A stretch of 5,860 bases of DNA from Chloroflexi bacterium CG23_combo_of_CG06-09_8_20_14_all_45_10 (GTDB lineage: Bacteria; Chloroflexota; Dehalococcoidia; GIF9; AB-539-J10). Position 1 is the stretch's first letter, and each line of letters starts with the position of its first letter. This document shows positions 1-5,084 of this stretch, one piece after another. The position numbers and the translations under genes were made by a program. The stretch is from contig PCSL01000111.1 of assembly GCA_002772325.1 (NCBI GenBank), positions 5,633 through 11,492 on the forward strand, written 5' to 3'. The notes below the pieces were generated by a model. The model saw only the letters and a program-made list of their open reading frames with translations. It was not told the origin of the DNA and made no database searches.

Positions 1-177
1 TTTGTGCCTTTGATTTACTTCTTCAATCTTGCCCGCATCTTTCTTAAGATGCAGCTTACCATCCTTGATGCTGGCCATGCCCGCGGAATCATAGCCACGA
101 TATTCTAGTTTTCGCAGTCCCCGAAGCACGATTGGTGCTGCTGGCTCATTGCCGACAAAGCCAATTATGCCGCACAT
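1..177 (-). CDS. glmS: Glucosamine-fructose-6-phosphate aminotransferase, N-terminal part (truncated by window edge)
   Basis: The first 59 codons are present; the rest lies beyond position 1. The protein begins [15 protein letters not shown], followed by [16 protein letters not shown]. This is the N-terminal nucleophile (class II) glutamine amidotransferase domain of GlmS. Cys2 would be the catalytic nucleophile once Met1 is removed, and the YRGYDSAG block is a family hallmark. The enzyme makes glucosamine-6-phosphate from fructose-6-phosphate and glutamine in the cytoplasm, the first step toward UDP-GlcNAc. The ATG at 177 is fixed by the required Met-Cys start and by a GGGGA ribosome site five bases upstream. 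It starts 9 bases after the glmU stop, so it is the third gene of the glmM-glmU-glmS operon. The isomerase (SIS) domains cannot be seen. Confidence 0.97.
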   Translation of the reverse strand, partial: MCGIIGFVGNEPAAPIVLRGLRKLEYRGYDSAGMASIKDGKLHLKKDAGKIEEVNQRHK

Positions 178-182
178 ATCAA

Positions 183-188
183 TCCCCT
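183..188 (-). promoter_or_regulatory. Ribosome binding site of glmS, overlapping the glmU stop codon
   Basis: On the minus strand the glmU stop TAG (189-187) runs directly into GGGGA, and five bases later comes the glmS ATG at 177. The ribosome site therefore shares a base with the stop codon, which suits translational coupling of glmS to glmU. Confidence 0.7.
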
Positions 189-1623
189 ATCTTTCTCCCC
201 TTGTGTCATTACTAGCCGAAGGAGTGTTAATTTCATCCCTTCCCCCAGATTGCTTCGTCGCAGAAAGGGAGTCCCGCCTATCCCCTTCCCTTACTTGGCA
301 GGGGACTGCCCCTCGCAATGACGAAAGTGAAGAAGGCTCAGAATGACAGGAAAGAGTGTTGTCTGTAATTCTATAATTTTGAGCCCCTAAGGCCATTTTC
401 CCTTCTGGCAGGTCCTGGGTCAAGCAAACATGAGGGCCGATGAATCCACCTGCCCCTACCCTTATTCCAGGCATGAGACTGACATTGATTCCTGTGTGGA
501 CCCTGTCGCCTACAATAGCACCCAATTTGTTTGAACCTGTGTCTATATCTTCTTTGCCAACCTTAACTGAGATGTTTCTTTCATCCAAACGAAGATTGGC
601 AGTGACTGTCCCGGCACCAAAGGAGCAATCGTTGCCCACAATTGAATCTCCAAAAAAACTTTTGTGAAACCAACACCCATCTCCTATATAGCAATGCTTT
701 ATTTCCGTGCCATAGCCAATAACGCATCCCTCACCAATATGGCTACCACCCCGTATCAAGGCATTGTTGCCGATGATAGAATTTCGACCTATGTAGCATA
801 GCGCTTTTATTACAGCATTTTCAAGAACTTTAACACTCTCTTCTATGAGGACGTCTCCTTCAATAACCGCTGTTGGAGATATGCTGGCCTTCGGAGAGAT
901 GTTTTGCTCTATCTGTTTCAAGAAATGCTCCATAACTGAGAATACATCCCAAGGGTACTTAATAGCTTTCCAGAAATCACTATACCTTACAGCTCTAACT
1001 TTGTATCCTTCCTTTATCATCTTGCTCAAAGCCTGCTCGTAGACATCGTCAGCCGAGGTGACTGTATCTGCTATGTATTGTAAAAGTTTGCCTGGCTGTG
1101 TGTGGAGGTGGACTACCATGTTTACTAAGTTGGAAGGTTCATTACCCTTTCCCGGTTTCTCTATAATAGCTCCCACATCTCTATCTCCGCTCAGCACCAA
1201 GTAGCCACCAGGAAAATATTCCTTAACTTCGTAAGCAAGGACATAAGAGGTGGCGGAATCTCTCTGGTATTCCTCTATGATGTTGACGTAAGCCGTGCTT
1301 TCGAAGACGTCGTTGGGATTTATCACAATGATAGGCTCATCAGTCAATATATTTTTGGCGGCTTCCAGAGCGTTAGCCATTCCCAAGGGCTTTTCTTGAA
1401 CAGCAAAGGCAAAATTACCCCCCGAGATATTTTGAGTGATGGCTTTTATTCTTTCCATGTTAGAAGGATTGCCAATAAGGATAAATTCATTCAAGCCAGC
1501 TTTTCTTGCCTGTTCAATCTGGTACTCTAGCAGTGGCCTTCCTAAGAACTTAAGCAAGAATTTATCCTCCGAGAGCGGGGACATCCTTTTACCTACACCT
1601 CCACAAAGAAACACCACCTTCAT
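187..1623 (-). CDS. glmU: Bifunctional GlmU-type protein: sugar-1-phosphate nucleotidyltransferase / acetyltransferase, with repeat-derived tail
   Basis: This 478-residue protein has a GT-A nucleotidyltransferase domain (about 1-235) and a left-handed beta-helix (about 243-415). Visible motifs are FLCGGVGKRMSPL (5-17) for the nucleotide phosphate loop, QEKPLGMANAL (76-86), NPND (102-105) with the likely metal-binding Asp105, and IIEKPGKGNEPSN (153-165). The helix shows hexapeptide repeats (IGRNSIIGNNALIRGG, IGEGCVIGYGTEI) and ends with GAGTVTANLRLD (336-347) and GDRVHTGINVSLMPGI (372-387). The layout resembles archaeal and Chloroflexi-type GlmU more than the E. coli protein. Expected role: acetylation of glucosamine-1-phosphate and uridylation to UDP-GlcNAc, supported by glmM upstream and glmS downstream. 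The ATG at 1623 overlaps the glmM stop as ATGA. The normal protein seems to end near ALGAQNYRITDN (411-422). Residues 426-474 come from an inserted repeat (see 204-348) and look non-functional. Which acetyl acceptor it uses is inferred from context. Confidence 0.92.
   Translation of the reverse strand: MKVVFLCGGVGKRMSPLSEDKFLLKFLGRPLLEYQIEQARKAGLNEFILIGNPSNMERIKAITQNISGGNFAFAVQEKPLGMANALEAAKNILTDEPIIVINPNDVFESTAYVNIIEEYQRDSATSYVLAYEVKEYFPGGYLVLSGDRDVGAIIEKPGKGNEPSNLVNMVVHLHTQPGKLLQYIADTVTSADDVYEQALSKMIKEGYKVRAVRYSDFWKAIKYPWDVFSVMEHFLKQIEQNISPKASISPTAVIEGDVLIEESVKVLENAVIKALCYIGRNSIIGNNALIRGGSHIGEGCVIGYGTEIKHCYIGDGCWFHKSFFGDSIVGNDCSFGAGTVTANLRLDERNISVKVGKEDIDTGSNKLGAIVGDRVHTGINVSLMPGIRVGAGGFIGPHVCLTQDLPEGKMALGAQNYRITDNTLSCHSEPSSLSSLRGAVPCQVREGDRRDSLSATKQSGGRDEINTPSASNDTRGER
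204..348. repeat. 145-bp dispersed-type palindromic repeat inside the 3' end of glmU
   Basis: The plus strand begins TGTCATTACTAGCC (204-217) and ends GGCTCAGAATGACA (335-348). These are inverted copies of each other with three mismatches. Internal pieces GATTGCTTCGTCGC (249-262) and CCTCGCAATGACG (311-323) are typical of the 'GTCATTGCGAG...CGAAGCAATC' repeats scattered in many bacterial genomes (recalled, not searched). The inner end looks like two such units nested, one ending CTCGCAATGAC and one ending CTCAGAATGAC. The element starts exactly at codon 426 of glmU and stays open in that frame, adding about 49 residues. A short hairpin GGCAG-GGGA-CTGCC lies within it. Confidence 0.75.
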
Positions 1624-2993
1624 GTTTTACCCCCACTCTGGATGATGGCTTCCTTAACCAGGTTAACGCCTTTTTTCATTAGTTGTTTTGTTCCGGATTT
1701 TGAACTTGCCTCAACAAGCACTCGAATAACGGGCTCGGTGCCGCTGGGTCGTATAAGCATCCAGGAGTCGGAGAAATCTATGCGTACGCCATCCAACGTA
1801 TTGATGTGCCCGTCTTCAAAACAGCCAGCTCTTGCCTGGCATATCTCAGCCACTTTTGCTTTCGCACCATTGGGACATGGGATCTTGCGTTTTTCAAATA
1901 TGAGTTTCGGTAAGTGGCTAAAGAAATCTCTAATTTCAGCGATATCACTTATGTGGCTCAGCAAAAAAAGAGCAGCTAGGAAGCTGTCTGGGTAATAACC
2001 CACTTGGGGCAGAATATAAACGCCCACTGGCTCTACTCCTATGGCAGCATCAAACTCCCGGACAGAATAAGCCAAGAATACATCTCCAACCTTAGTACGC
2101 AATACTTCGGCATTTAGATCTGATATAGCAGCATCTAGAAGCCTACCTGTTTCCACGGTAGTGGCAACCCTAGTTTTACCGCTTTGCTTAACTGCCAATC
2201 TAGATATAAAAGCAATCATCTCATTGTACCCCAGAAAGCCTTCTCTGTCGCAGAAGACAACCCTGTCAGCATCACCATCAAAGCATATAGCAAGGCTGGC
2301 CTCGCAGTCATTTAAGAACTTTACTGTCCCTTCCAAAGTCTCCTTTGTAGGCTCAGCCCCCCTCCCTGGAAACAAGCCATCCTGTTCATTATTTATAGGA
2401 AAAACCTTAAATCCCAACTCTCGGAAGAAAGCTGGAGCAAGATTGCAAGCTGCGCCATTCCCGGGGTCGATGACAAGTTTCATATGAGAATCAAATTTCC
2501 AAGAAGAGGCCTTCTTTACCAAGGTTAGTAGATATTTCTCTCCAGTTTTTTCCTCTTTCATCAAGCAACCATACTCTTGCCAGCTAGTTTGCCTAAATTG
2601 CTCAGACAGATATCGGCCTTCTATCTCCTCTTCCTGTTTGGTGCTAAATCCCAGCGAATCTCGGTTGAACAATTTAATCCCATTGTAGTCTGGTGGGTTA
2701 TGCGAGGCGGTAATCATAATTCCAGCATCAAAGCCAAGTTCTTTAGTGAGAAGTGCCAAGGCCGGGGTTGGCAGAATGCCAAGGTCAGTGACATTTATTC
2801 CTGCCCAAAGTAAGCCTGAGGCGAGAGCACTCTTAATAACATCCTTGCTTATCCTGGGGTCAGTTGAAAGGCAGATTTTTGAACTAGGTGGCAACATGCT
2901 GCCAATAGCTTTCCCTATTTTTAAGCAAGATTCAGGTGAGAGCTCTTCATTGACCTTGCCTCTGATACCGCTAGTGCCAAATAGACTTACCAA
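1620..2993 (-). CDS. glmM: Phosphoglucosamine mutase (alpha-D-phosphohexomutase family)
   Basis: This 457-residue protein is full length for the family and has its four landmark loops. These are FGTSGIRG (5-12); TASHNP (95-100) with phospho-acceptor Ser97; the metal-binding DGDADR (239-244); and the phosphate-binding RPSGTEP (415-421), preceded by DGVRIDF (401-407). The family moves phosphate between C6 and C1 of a hexose phosphate. The neighbours glmU and glmS make glucosamine-6-P to glucosamine-1-P the likely reaction. The sugar-specificity loop reads IGVEPVGVYILP (318-329). It keeps Glu321 but lacks the Ser/Asn usual in GEPSG or GEQSG, so substrate preference is less certain. The start is TTG at 2993, seven bases after AGAGG. 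No ATG fits, because FGTSGIRG must lie at the extreme N-terminus. The stop overlaps the glmU start (ATGA). Confidence 0.93.
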   Translation of the reverse strand: MVSLFGTSGIRGKVNEELSPESCLKIGKAIGSMLPPSSKICLSTDPRISKDVIKSALASGLLWAGINVTDLGILPTPALALLTKELGFDAGIMITASHNPPDYNGIKLFNRDSLGFSTKQEEEIEGRYLSEQFRQTSWQEYGCLMKEEKTGEKYLLTLVKKASSWKFDSHMKLVIDPGNGAACNLAPAFFRELGFKVFPINNEQDGLFPGRGAEPTKETLEGTVKFLNDCEASLAICFDGDADRVVFCDREGFLGYNEMIAFISRLAVKQSGKTRVATTVETGRLLDAAISDLNAEVLRTKVGDVFLAYSVREFDAAIGVEPVGVYILPQVGYYPDSFLAALFLLSHISDIAEIRDFFSHLPKLIFEKRKIPCPNGAKAKVAEICQARAGCFEDGHINTLDGVRIDFSDSWMLIRPSGTEPVIRVLVEASSKSGTKQLMKKGVNLVKEAIIQSGGKT

Positions 2994-3042
2994 GTTAAAA
3001 CCTCTGCAAACTAAATAGAAATCTCCCCCTAGTTTAACACCA

Positions 3043-3068
3043 CCTGGCTAATTTCCTACCTAGCCAGG
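3043..3068. promoter_or_regulatory. Perfect 8-bp inverted repeat in the glmM leader
   Basis: CCTGGCTA (3043-3050) and TAGCCAGG (3061-3068) are perfect inverted copies with a 10-base spacer, about 50-75 bases upstream of the glmM start. It overlaps the 3' end of the Ugd-like remnant. No T-run follows on the minus strand, so a simple terminator is unlikely. It could be an operator, an mRNA leader hairpin or chance. I found no convincing -35/-10 pair for glmM here. Confidence 0.35.
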
Positions 3069-3118
3069 CAACAGGCAACTACCAGGCCAACATAGCCAGC
3101 ACCGATAACTATTGGGAT
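3056..3118 (-). pseudogene. N-terminal fragment of a UDP-glucose 6-dehydrogenase-like gene (dehydrogenase scrap 1)
   Basis: The minus strand encodes IPIVIGAGYVGLVVACCLAR followed by TAG. This is the Rossmann beta-alpha start (GxGYVGL, then a CLA helix) of Ugd-type nucleotide-sugar dehydrogenases. A candidate ATG at 3122 (M-N-P) is out of frame with the motif by what looks like a two-base loss, and an in-frame TGA lies just upstream. Only about 20 codons of a gene normally over 400 codons long survive. The VIGAGYVGLV wording fits Ugd, whereas the other three scraps read VGLGYVGLPLA and fit the WecC/VipA-like branch, so this is probably a different parent gene. It abuts the glmM leader. Confidence 0.7.
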
Positions 3119-3169
3119 TCATTATTCACATTATAGGCGACCTGATATAGATGAAGCAATATCTGGTCA

Positions 3170-3186
3170 GCGGGGATGAACCCCGC
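3170..3186. repeat. GC-rich hairpin, possible small dispersed repeat
   Basis: GCGGGG (3170-3175), loop ATGAA, and CCCCGC (3181-3186) form a perfect six-pair stem. The longer stretch, with CACTACGG to its right, resembles the 'GGCGGGGTTCATCCCCGCC' repeats seen dispersed in some bacterial genomes (recollection, not searched). It lies about 30 bases past the rfbC-like stop, but no T-run follows on the minus strand, so a terminator role is weakly supported. Confidence 0.45.
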
Positions 3187-3213
3187 CACTACGGTTGAAA
3201 TTTCTAACCCACT

Positions 3214-3424
3214 TTATCCCTGCTTCAGAGACCAATCATAGGGAACGTCATTGTCAAAAGGGGCAATACGGAATTCGTCAGGCTCTTTGTGGTCGTAGGG
3301 TTGAGTGACAGTGTTTACCACATAGGCCGGCTCGGAGCTAGGGTCATCTCAGCGGAGCATTTCCATAAGCTTTCCCTCTTTCGTCAGGTATCCACTTTAG
3401 CTGCTTGACCTGGACTCCTTGGAT
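3214..3424 (-). pseudogene. rfbC: Remnant of a dTDP-4-dehydrorhamnose 3,5-epimerase-like gene with the middle deleted
   Basis: Two pieces of an RfbC-like cupin protein lie end to end. The first (from 3424) reads IQGVQVKQLKWIPDERGK and then shifts frame into LMEMLR, a TGA, and DDP. This matches the family opening (M)IEGVxVKxLxxIPDERGRLMEMLRSDDP. The second reads NTVTQPYDHKEPDEFRI and APFDNDVPYDWSLKQG, the usual C-terminal end of these enzymes, and stops at 3214. About 100 central residues, including the active-site cupin core, are missing. The first codon is ATC rather than ATG. With a lost start, a frameshift, a nonsense codon and a large internal deletion it is certainly non-functional. It implies a former dTDP-rhamnose or related sugar pathway here. 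Family assignment is from recalled motifs. Confidence 0.8.
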
Positions 3425-3456
3425 TTAGCTTCAAATTTCTTGCTTTTAGCTGGCAT
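3397..3456 (-). CDS. Very small ORF (19 codons) after hicB, doubtful
   Basis: This ORF begins MPAKSKKFEAKSKESR and ends after a serine run. It has a good ribosome site (CTGGAGG, six bases upstream) and starts 16 bases after the hicB stop, where a HicA toxin might be expected. It does not resemble HicA. The opening MPAKSK recalls small DUF3008-type proteins, but the rest does not fit. It overlaps the rfbC-like remnant out of frame. It is probably the stub of a lost gene whose RBS and start survive; a functional peptide is unlikely. Confidence 0.25.
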   Translation of the reverse strand: MPAKSKKFEAKSKESRSSS

Positions 3457-3472
3457 CTATGCCTCCAGATTC

Positions 3473-3721
3473 TTATTTTCGTTTGCCACCTGTCAACCAT
3501 TGCTCTCGACTGTCTCCTAAAGGAGTAATATTATGCCCCAGCCTTAAACCTAAAAGCAGCCAATCTTCAACTACCGACTCTAGCTCATCCCTGCATTCTT
3601 CAAGATTATTAGCGGCAGTCCACACACCAGGCAACTCCTCAATCCACCCATAATAAGTTCCGTCTTCCAAGATTTTATATTTGGCCCGAAGTATAGCTTC
3701 ACGCAAATATCTAGTAATCAT
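3473..3721 (-). CDS. hicB: HicB-family antitoxin, no HicA partner
   Basis: This 82-residue protein has the HicB partial RNase H-like fold pattern: KYKILEDGTYYGWIEELPGVW (14-34), then LEECRDELESVVEDWLLLGLRLG (40-62). Wording and length are typical of short HicB antitoxins without an added DNA-binding domain. HicB proteins normally bind and neutralise HicA, a small double-stranded-RNA-binding mRNA interferase encoded next door. No HicA is visible on either side: downstream are a 19-codon ORF and an rfbC-like remnant, upstream only degraded sequence. The ATG at 3721 follows GAGGAGG at five to six bases, a strong ribosome site, so the gene could still be expressed. The family call is solid; the 'orphan' status is seen directly within this window. 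Confidence 0.88.
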   Translation of the reverse strand: MITRYLREAILRAKYKILEDGTYYGWIEELPGVWTAANNLEECRDELESVVEDWLLLGLRLGHNITPLGDSREQWLTGGKRK

Positions 3722-3977
3722 GGAAAACCTCCTCGAATTATTTATCCTACCTTGTCCTGGCTACCAATATATCCTTGTGAGCCTAACAATTGATCCGACA
3801 CAAATCTCTGCTACGCATAAGCAAGCTTCCCTTTAGGCATTGGGATTTCCCCTCCTCATGAAGCTTATATTTTAATATCAAATTTCTTACTTGCTTTACC
3901 TGGTAAGCCTTCGCCTTTCCATTTCTTAAGGGTTGAATATTGATGAAAGGCAAACTTCAATTTACTCTTTGCACCTT
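3722..3977. other. Degraded spacer with coding scraps but no intact gene
   Basis: No complete gene is visible here. On the minus strand an open stretch of about 45 codons ends at TAA 3865 and reads LKFAFHQYSTLKKWKGEG and then LPGKASKKFDIKI. It looks protein-like, but I do not recognise it and it has no ATG. Directly after it, GGAGGGG precedes an ATG (3840) whose frame stops after nine codons (MPKGKLAYA, TAG at 3811-3813): a ribosome site and start without a gene. A further open scrap (QRFVSDQLLGSQGYIGSQ) ends near 3746. These look like ends of former genes. Confidence 0.4.
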
Positions 3978-4037
3978 CCTTTGATAAATTCTACCACGTC
4001 TTTTCTTTTTAACGTTGCTGTCAAAGCCGATGACCTT
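3978..4037. repeat. 60-bp near-identical direct repeat, copy A (copy B at 4929-4988)
   Basis: Positions 3978-4037 and 4929-4988 align without gaps at a constant offset of 951, with three substitutions (G/A, A/G, G/T). The repeat covers the dehydrogenase codons KVIGFDSNVKKK and the stretch where the reading frame leaves the family sequence. Similarity continues a few bases further (CACCTT) across a one-base gap. The copies flank the hypothetical pair, the mazF stub and the DUF2281 antitoxin. Confidence 0.85.
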
Positions 4038-4102
4038 AATTAGTCAATAGTCGTTAGTCCTGAGTCGAGAGTCATAGGATTCTGACTGCTGACTGAAGAT
4101 TC
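4038..4102. repeat. Heptanucleotide tandem repeats inserted in dehydrogenase scrap 2
   Basis: On the minus strand the units are CAGTCAG twice (4095-4082), an eight-base break, then five GACTNNN units in a row: GACTCTC, GACTCAG, GACTAAC, GACTATT, GACTAAT (4073-4039). The period is seven bases with GACT held constant. Such heptamers recall the short tandem repeats of cyanobacteria and other environmental genomes. Here they replace about seven codons of the dehydrogenase sequence and shift its frame. Confidence 0.7.
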
Positions 4103-4167
4103 GGCTAGAGGTAAGCCGACATAGCCCAGGCCAACAACGCAAACGATTTAGTTGCTAGAGTTAACGC

Positions 4168-4215
4168 AGTTCGTTGAGTTCATTGAGTTTTTTGGTTTAT
4201 TGAGTTTGTTGAGTC
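4168..4215. repeat. Degenerate nonamer tandem repeat containing the start codon of scrap 2
   Basis: On the minus strand the units are ACTCAACAA, ACTCAATAA, ACCAAAAA (one base short), ACTCAATGA, ACTCAACGA, ACT. The array begins directly after the stop of the 4216-4458 gene. The ATG of dehydrogenase scrap 2 (4183) falls inside an ACTCAATGA unit. A shorter version precedes scrap 4 (5579-5606). Confidence 0.65.
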
Positions 4216-4458
4216 CTACTGGAACCTATTTATTTCATCCATTATGAGTTCATCTAATCCATCAGTATGCTCATGGAGATGTGATATAGCGGCACTCAGT
4301 TCTCCCAAAATCAGCTCAACTTGCTCTTGAGTTAAGCCTTTGACTTTTAACTGGGCAAGAAGCTCGACGGTATTCTGCAACTCTTGACTCAATTCGTCTA
4401 ATAGAACCACTAACCTCCTTGATACTATAGCTTCTTCTTTAATCTTACTGACTTTCAT
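4216..4458 (-). CDS. Small helical hypothetical protein (80 aa)
   Basis: I do not recognise this family. The protein is rich in Leu, Glu and Gln with heptad-like spacing (LVVLLDELSQELQNTVELL at 16-34, then LTQEQVELILGELSAAISHL at 42-61) and is predicted mostly alpha-helical, perhaps coiled coil. It has no signal peptide, membrane segment or catalytic motif. The ATG at 4458 has a strong ribosome site (AGGAGGT, five bases upstream) and overlaps the TGA of the preceding broken gene as ATGA, so the two were a coupled pair. The short acidic end DELIMDEINRFQ and the antitoxin-filled surroundings would fit one half of a small two-protein module, but that is inference. It appears intact. Confidence 0.75.
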   Translation of the reverse strand: MKVSKIKEEAIVSRRLVVLLDELSQELQNTVELLAQLKVKGLTQEQVELILGELSAAISHLHEHTDGLDELIMDEINRFQ

Positions 4459-4690
4459 CCCGTACCTCCTAATCTTTTCCTCGCTCTATCTATGCCCTTT
4501 TGAAAGGCCTTAATTTCCTTTTCCCAATGAGCAATTAATTTATCATCTGGATTATCCCTAGTCCTCTCAGCAGAAATCTTTTCCTTGTGTTCAGCTATCC
4601 TCCTCTCCAGACTTAATATCCTTTATTTAAGCCCTTTACTTCCCACTTATCAGCCTCGTTCAGCGTAAGCCGGGAAAATATCTCCTCTTC
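4455..4690 (-). pseudogene. Broken small hypothetical gene (start lost, one frameshift)
   Basis: The downstream part (4622-4455) reads RILSLERRIAEHKEKISAER and then NPDDKLIAHWEKEIKAFQKG, ending ARKRLGGTG. This highly charged helical sequence has the HWEKEI...IxRARKRL pattern I recall from small uncharacterised proteins. The upstream part, one frame off, reads SRLTLNEADKWEVKGLNK. The frames join if one A is added in the A-run near 4622-4625, so a one-base deletion (or sequencing error) split the gene. No ATG, GTG or TTG fits upstream: the frame begins at the TAA shared with the preceding antitoxin and runs through the mazF stub. The TGA at 4455-4457 overlaps the next start. Function unknown. 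Confidence 0.65.
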
Positions 4691-4700
4691 TTATCTCCAT
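4650..4700 (-). pseudogene. MazF-type toxin stub (first codons only)
   Basis: ATG at 4700 opens MEIRRGDIFPAYAERG and stops. MEIRRGDIF is the standard opening of MazF/PemK mRNA interferases, which usually continue LADLxPxxGSE with over 100 residues in total. The similarity ends after GDIF, where the sequence changes to the neighbouring small gene. The start overlaps the end of the 4691-4891 antitoxin by ten bases (the antitoxin's final Trp-Arg codons and stop), the usual antitoxin/MazF junction. The catalytic Arg and Thr of MazF would lie beyond the break, so the toxin is dead. Confidence 0.7.
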
Positions 4701-4891
4701 TTTATCTTCCCAGCAGCTAACATCTCCTCATACGCTGAAAGTTGATTTAAATAGTCTCCCATACCGTATTCTGCTAACTCAGATTGCTTCTTCCCTTTCG
4801 CCTCCAAAAACTCGACAAAGTCAGCAATCTCTTCAAGCCTCTCCTCTGGCAAAAACTTTATCCTCTCTATAAGACGTTCCCAAATTACCAT
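4691..4891 (-). CDS. DUF2281-like antitoxin, former partner of MazF
   Basis: This 66-residue protein opens MVIWERLIERIKFLPEERLE and continues EIADFVEFLEAKGKK (21-35), the LPEExLxEIxDFxEFL core of DUF2281/VapB-like antitoxins. It ends DYLNQLSAYEEMLAAGKIKW, a C-terminal arm often found in antitoxins that precede MazF toxins. The MazF stub overlapping its stop supports that pairing. I chose the ATG at 4891 rather than an in-frame one 57 bases upstream, because AAAGGAGGT lies five to six bases before 4891 and the upstream extension is the end of dehydrogenase scrap 3 read out of frame. The start and SD spacing parallel those of the 5190-5423 antitoxin, and the first 30 residues of the two are clearly related. 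It is likely intact though its toxin is gone. Confidence 0.82.
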   Translation of the reverse strand: MVIWERLIERIKFLPEERLEEIADFVEFLEAKGKKQSELAEYGMGDYLNQLSAYEEMLAAGKIKWR

Positions 4892-4892
4892 T

Positions 4893-5084
4893 CTAACTAC
4901 CTCCTTTGCTCTCAATTTTGTCACCTTGCCTTTGATAAATTCTACCACATCTTTTCTTTTTAACGTTGCTGTCGAAGCCGATTACCTTGAAGTTTTTGGA
5001 GAAGGCTTGTGCCAAAGGCAAGCCCACGTAGCCCAGGCCGATGATGGAGATGAGTGGTTGAGATAGTTTAGATGGTTGGTTCAT
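4893..5084 (-). pseudogene. N-terminal fragment of a WecC/VipA-like nucleotide-sugar dehydrogenase (scrap 3, longest)
   Basis: These 63 codons read MNQPSKLSQPLISIIGLGYV, then GLPLAQAFSKNFKVIGFDSN, then VKKKRCGRIYQRQ and an unrelated end. The first 42 or so residues are a good Rossmann nucleotide-binding start (GxGYVGLPLA, then the acidic VIGFD that binds the NAD ribose). After VKKK the family sequence (usually KRVEELxxG) is lost. An intact enzyme oxidises UDP-sugars to uronic acids and is over 400 residues, so this is a stub. It has a ribosome site (AAAGGGAG) and its ATG overlaps the TGA of the VapC remnant. Its TAG lies one base before the next antitoxin's ATG, so the stub contains that antitoxin's ribosome site and could act as a coupled leader. 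The second copy of the 60-bp repeat is at 4929-4988. Confidence 0.8.
4929..4988. repeat. 60-bp near-identical direct repeat, copy B
   Basis: Partner of 3978-4037 (57 of 60 identical, ungapped, same orientation). This copy lies in the better preserved dehydrogenase fragment and is probably closer to the original sequence. Confidence 0.85.

Larger units (their letters stand above)
3978..4183 (-). pseudogene. Scrambled N-terminal fragment of a nucleotide-sugar dehydrogenase (scrap 2)
   Basis: ATG at 4183 starts M-N-S-T-N and meets a TAA at 4148-4150. The next in-frame codons (4147-4103) read IVCVVGLGYVGLPLA, the NAD-binding start of WecC/VipA-like UDP-sugar dehydrogenases. A 65-base heptamer-repeat stretch (4038-4102) then sits where the intact sequence of scrap 3 has QAFSKNF. 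After it, VIGFDSNVKKK follows (4034 downward) in a shifted frame. The last 60 bases (3978-4037) match scrap 3 at 57 of 60 positions, so the two share a recent common source. The rest of the parent gene (over 350 codons) is absent. Confidence 0.75.

Noticed and set aside
149..346. Plus-strand ORF of 65 codons over the glmS start and the repeat
   Set aside because: It lies antisense to glmS/glmU and the repeat element, with no recognisable protein motif and no ribosome site.
204..348. Insertion sequence or MITE with target-site duplication
   Set aside because: The ends are only imperfectly inverted and I see no flanking direct duplication; a palindromic dispersed repeat is the safer name.
1642..2487. 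Long plus-strand ORFs antisense to glmM (for example 1642-1995, 2161-2487)
   Set aside because: They mirror codon structure of glmM, which has all family motifs on the minus strand; the plus-strand translations look random.
3170..3186. Rho-independent terminator after the rfbC-like remnant
   Set aside because: The stem is good, but no T-run follows on either strand; a dispersed hairpin repeat fits better.
3993..4040. Diversity-generating retroelement or phase-variable switch using the dehydrogenase repeats
   Set aside because: There is no reverse transcriptase, recombinase or inverted arrangement, and the differences between copies are few and not adenine-biased.
4038..4215. CRISPR array
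   Set aside because: Units are only seven or nine bases long with no 25-40-base repeats, no spacers of uniform length and no cas genes.
4892..4948. Longer N-terminus for the DUF2281 antitoxin starting at 4948
   Set aside because: The extension lies out of frame in dehydrogenase scrap 3, and the strong ribosome site is placed for the ATG at 4891.
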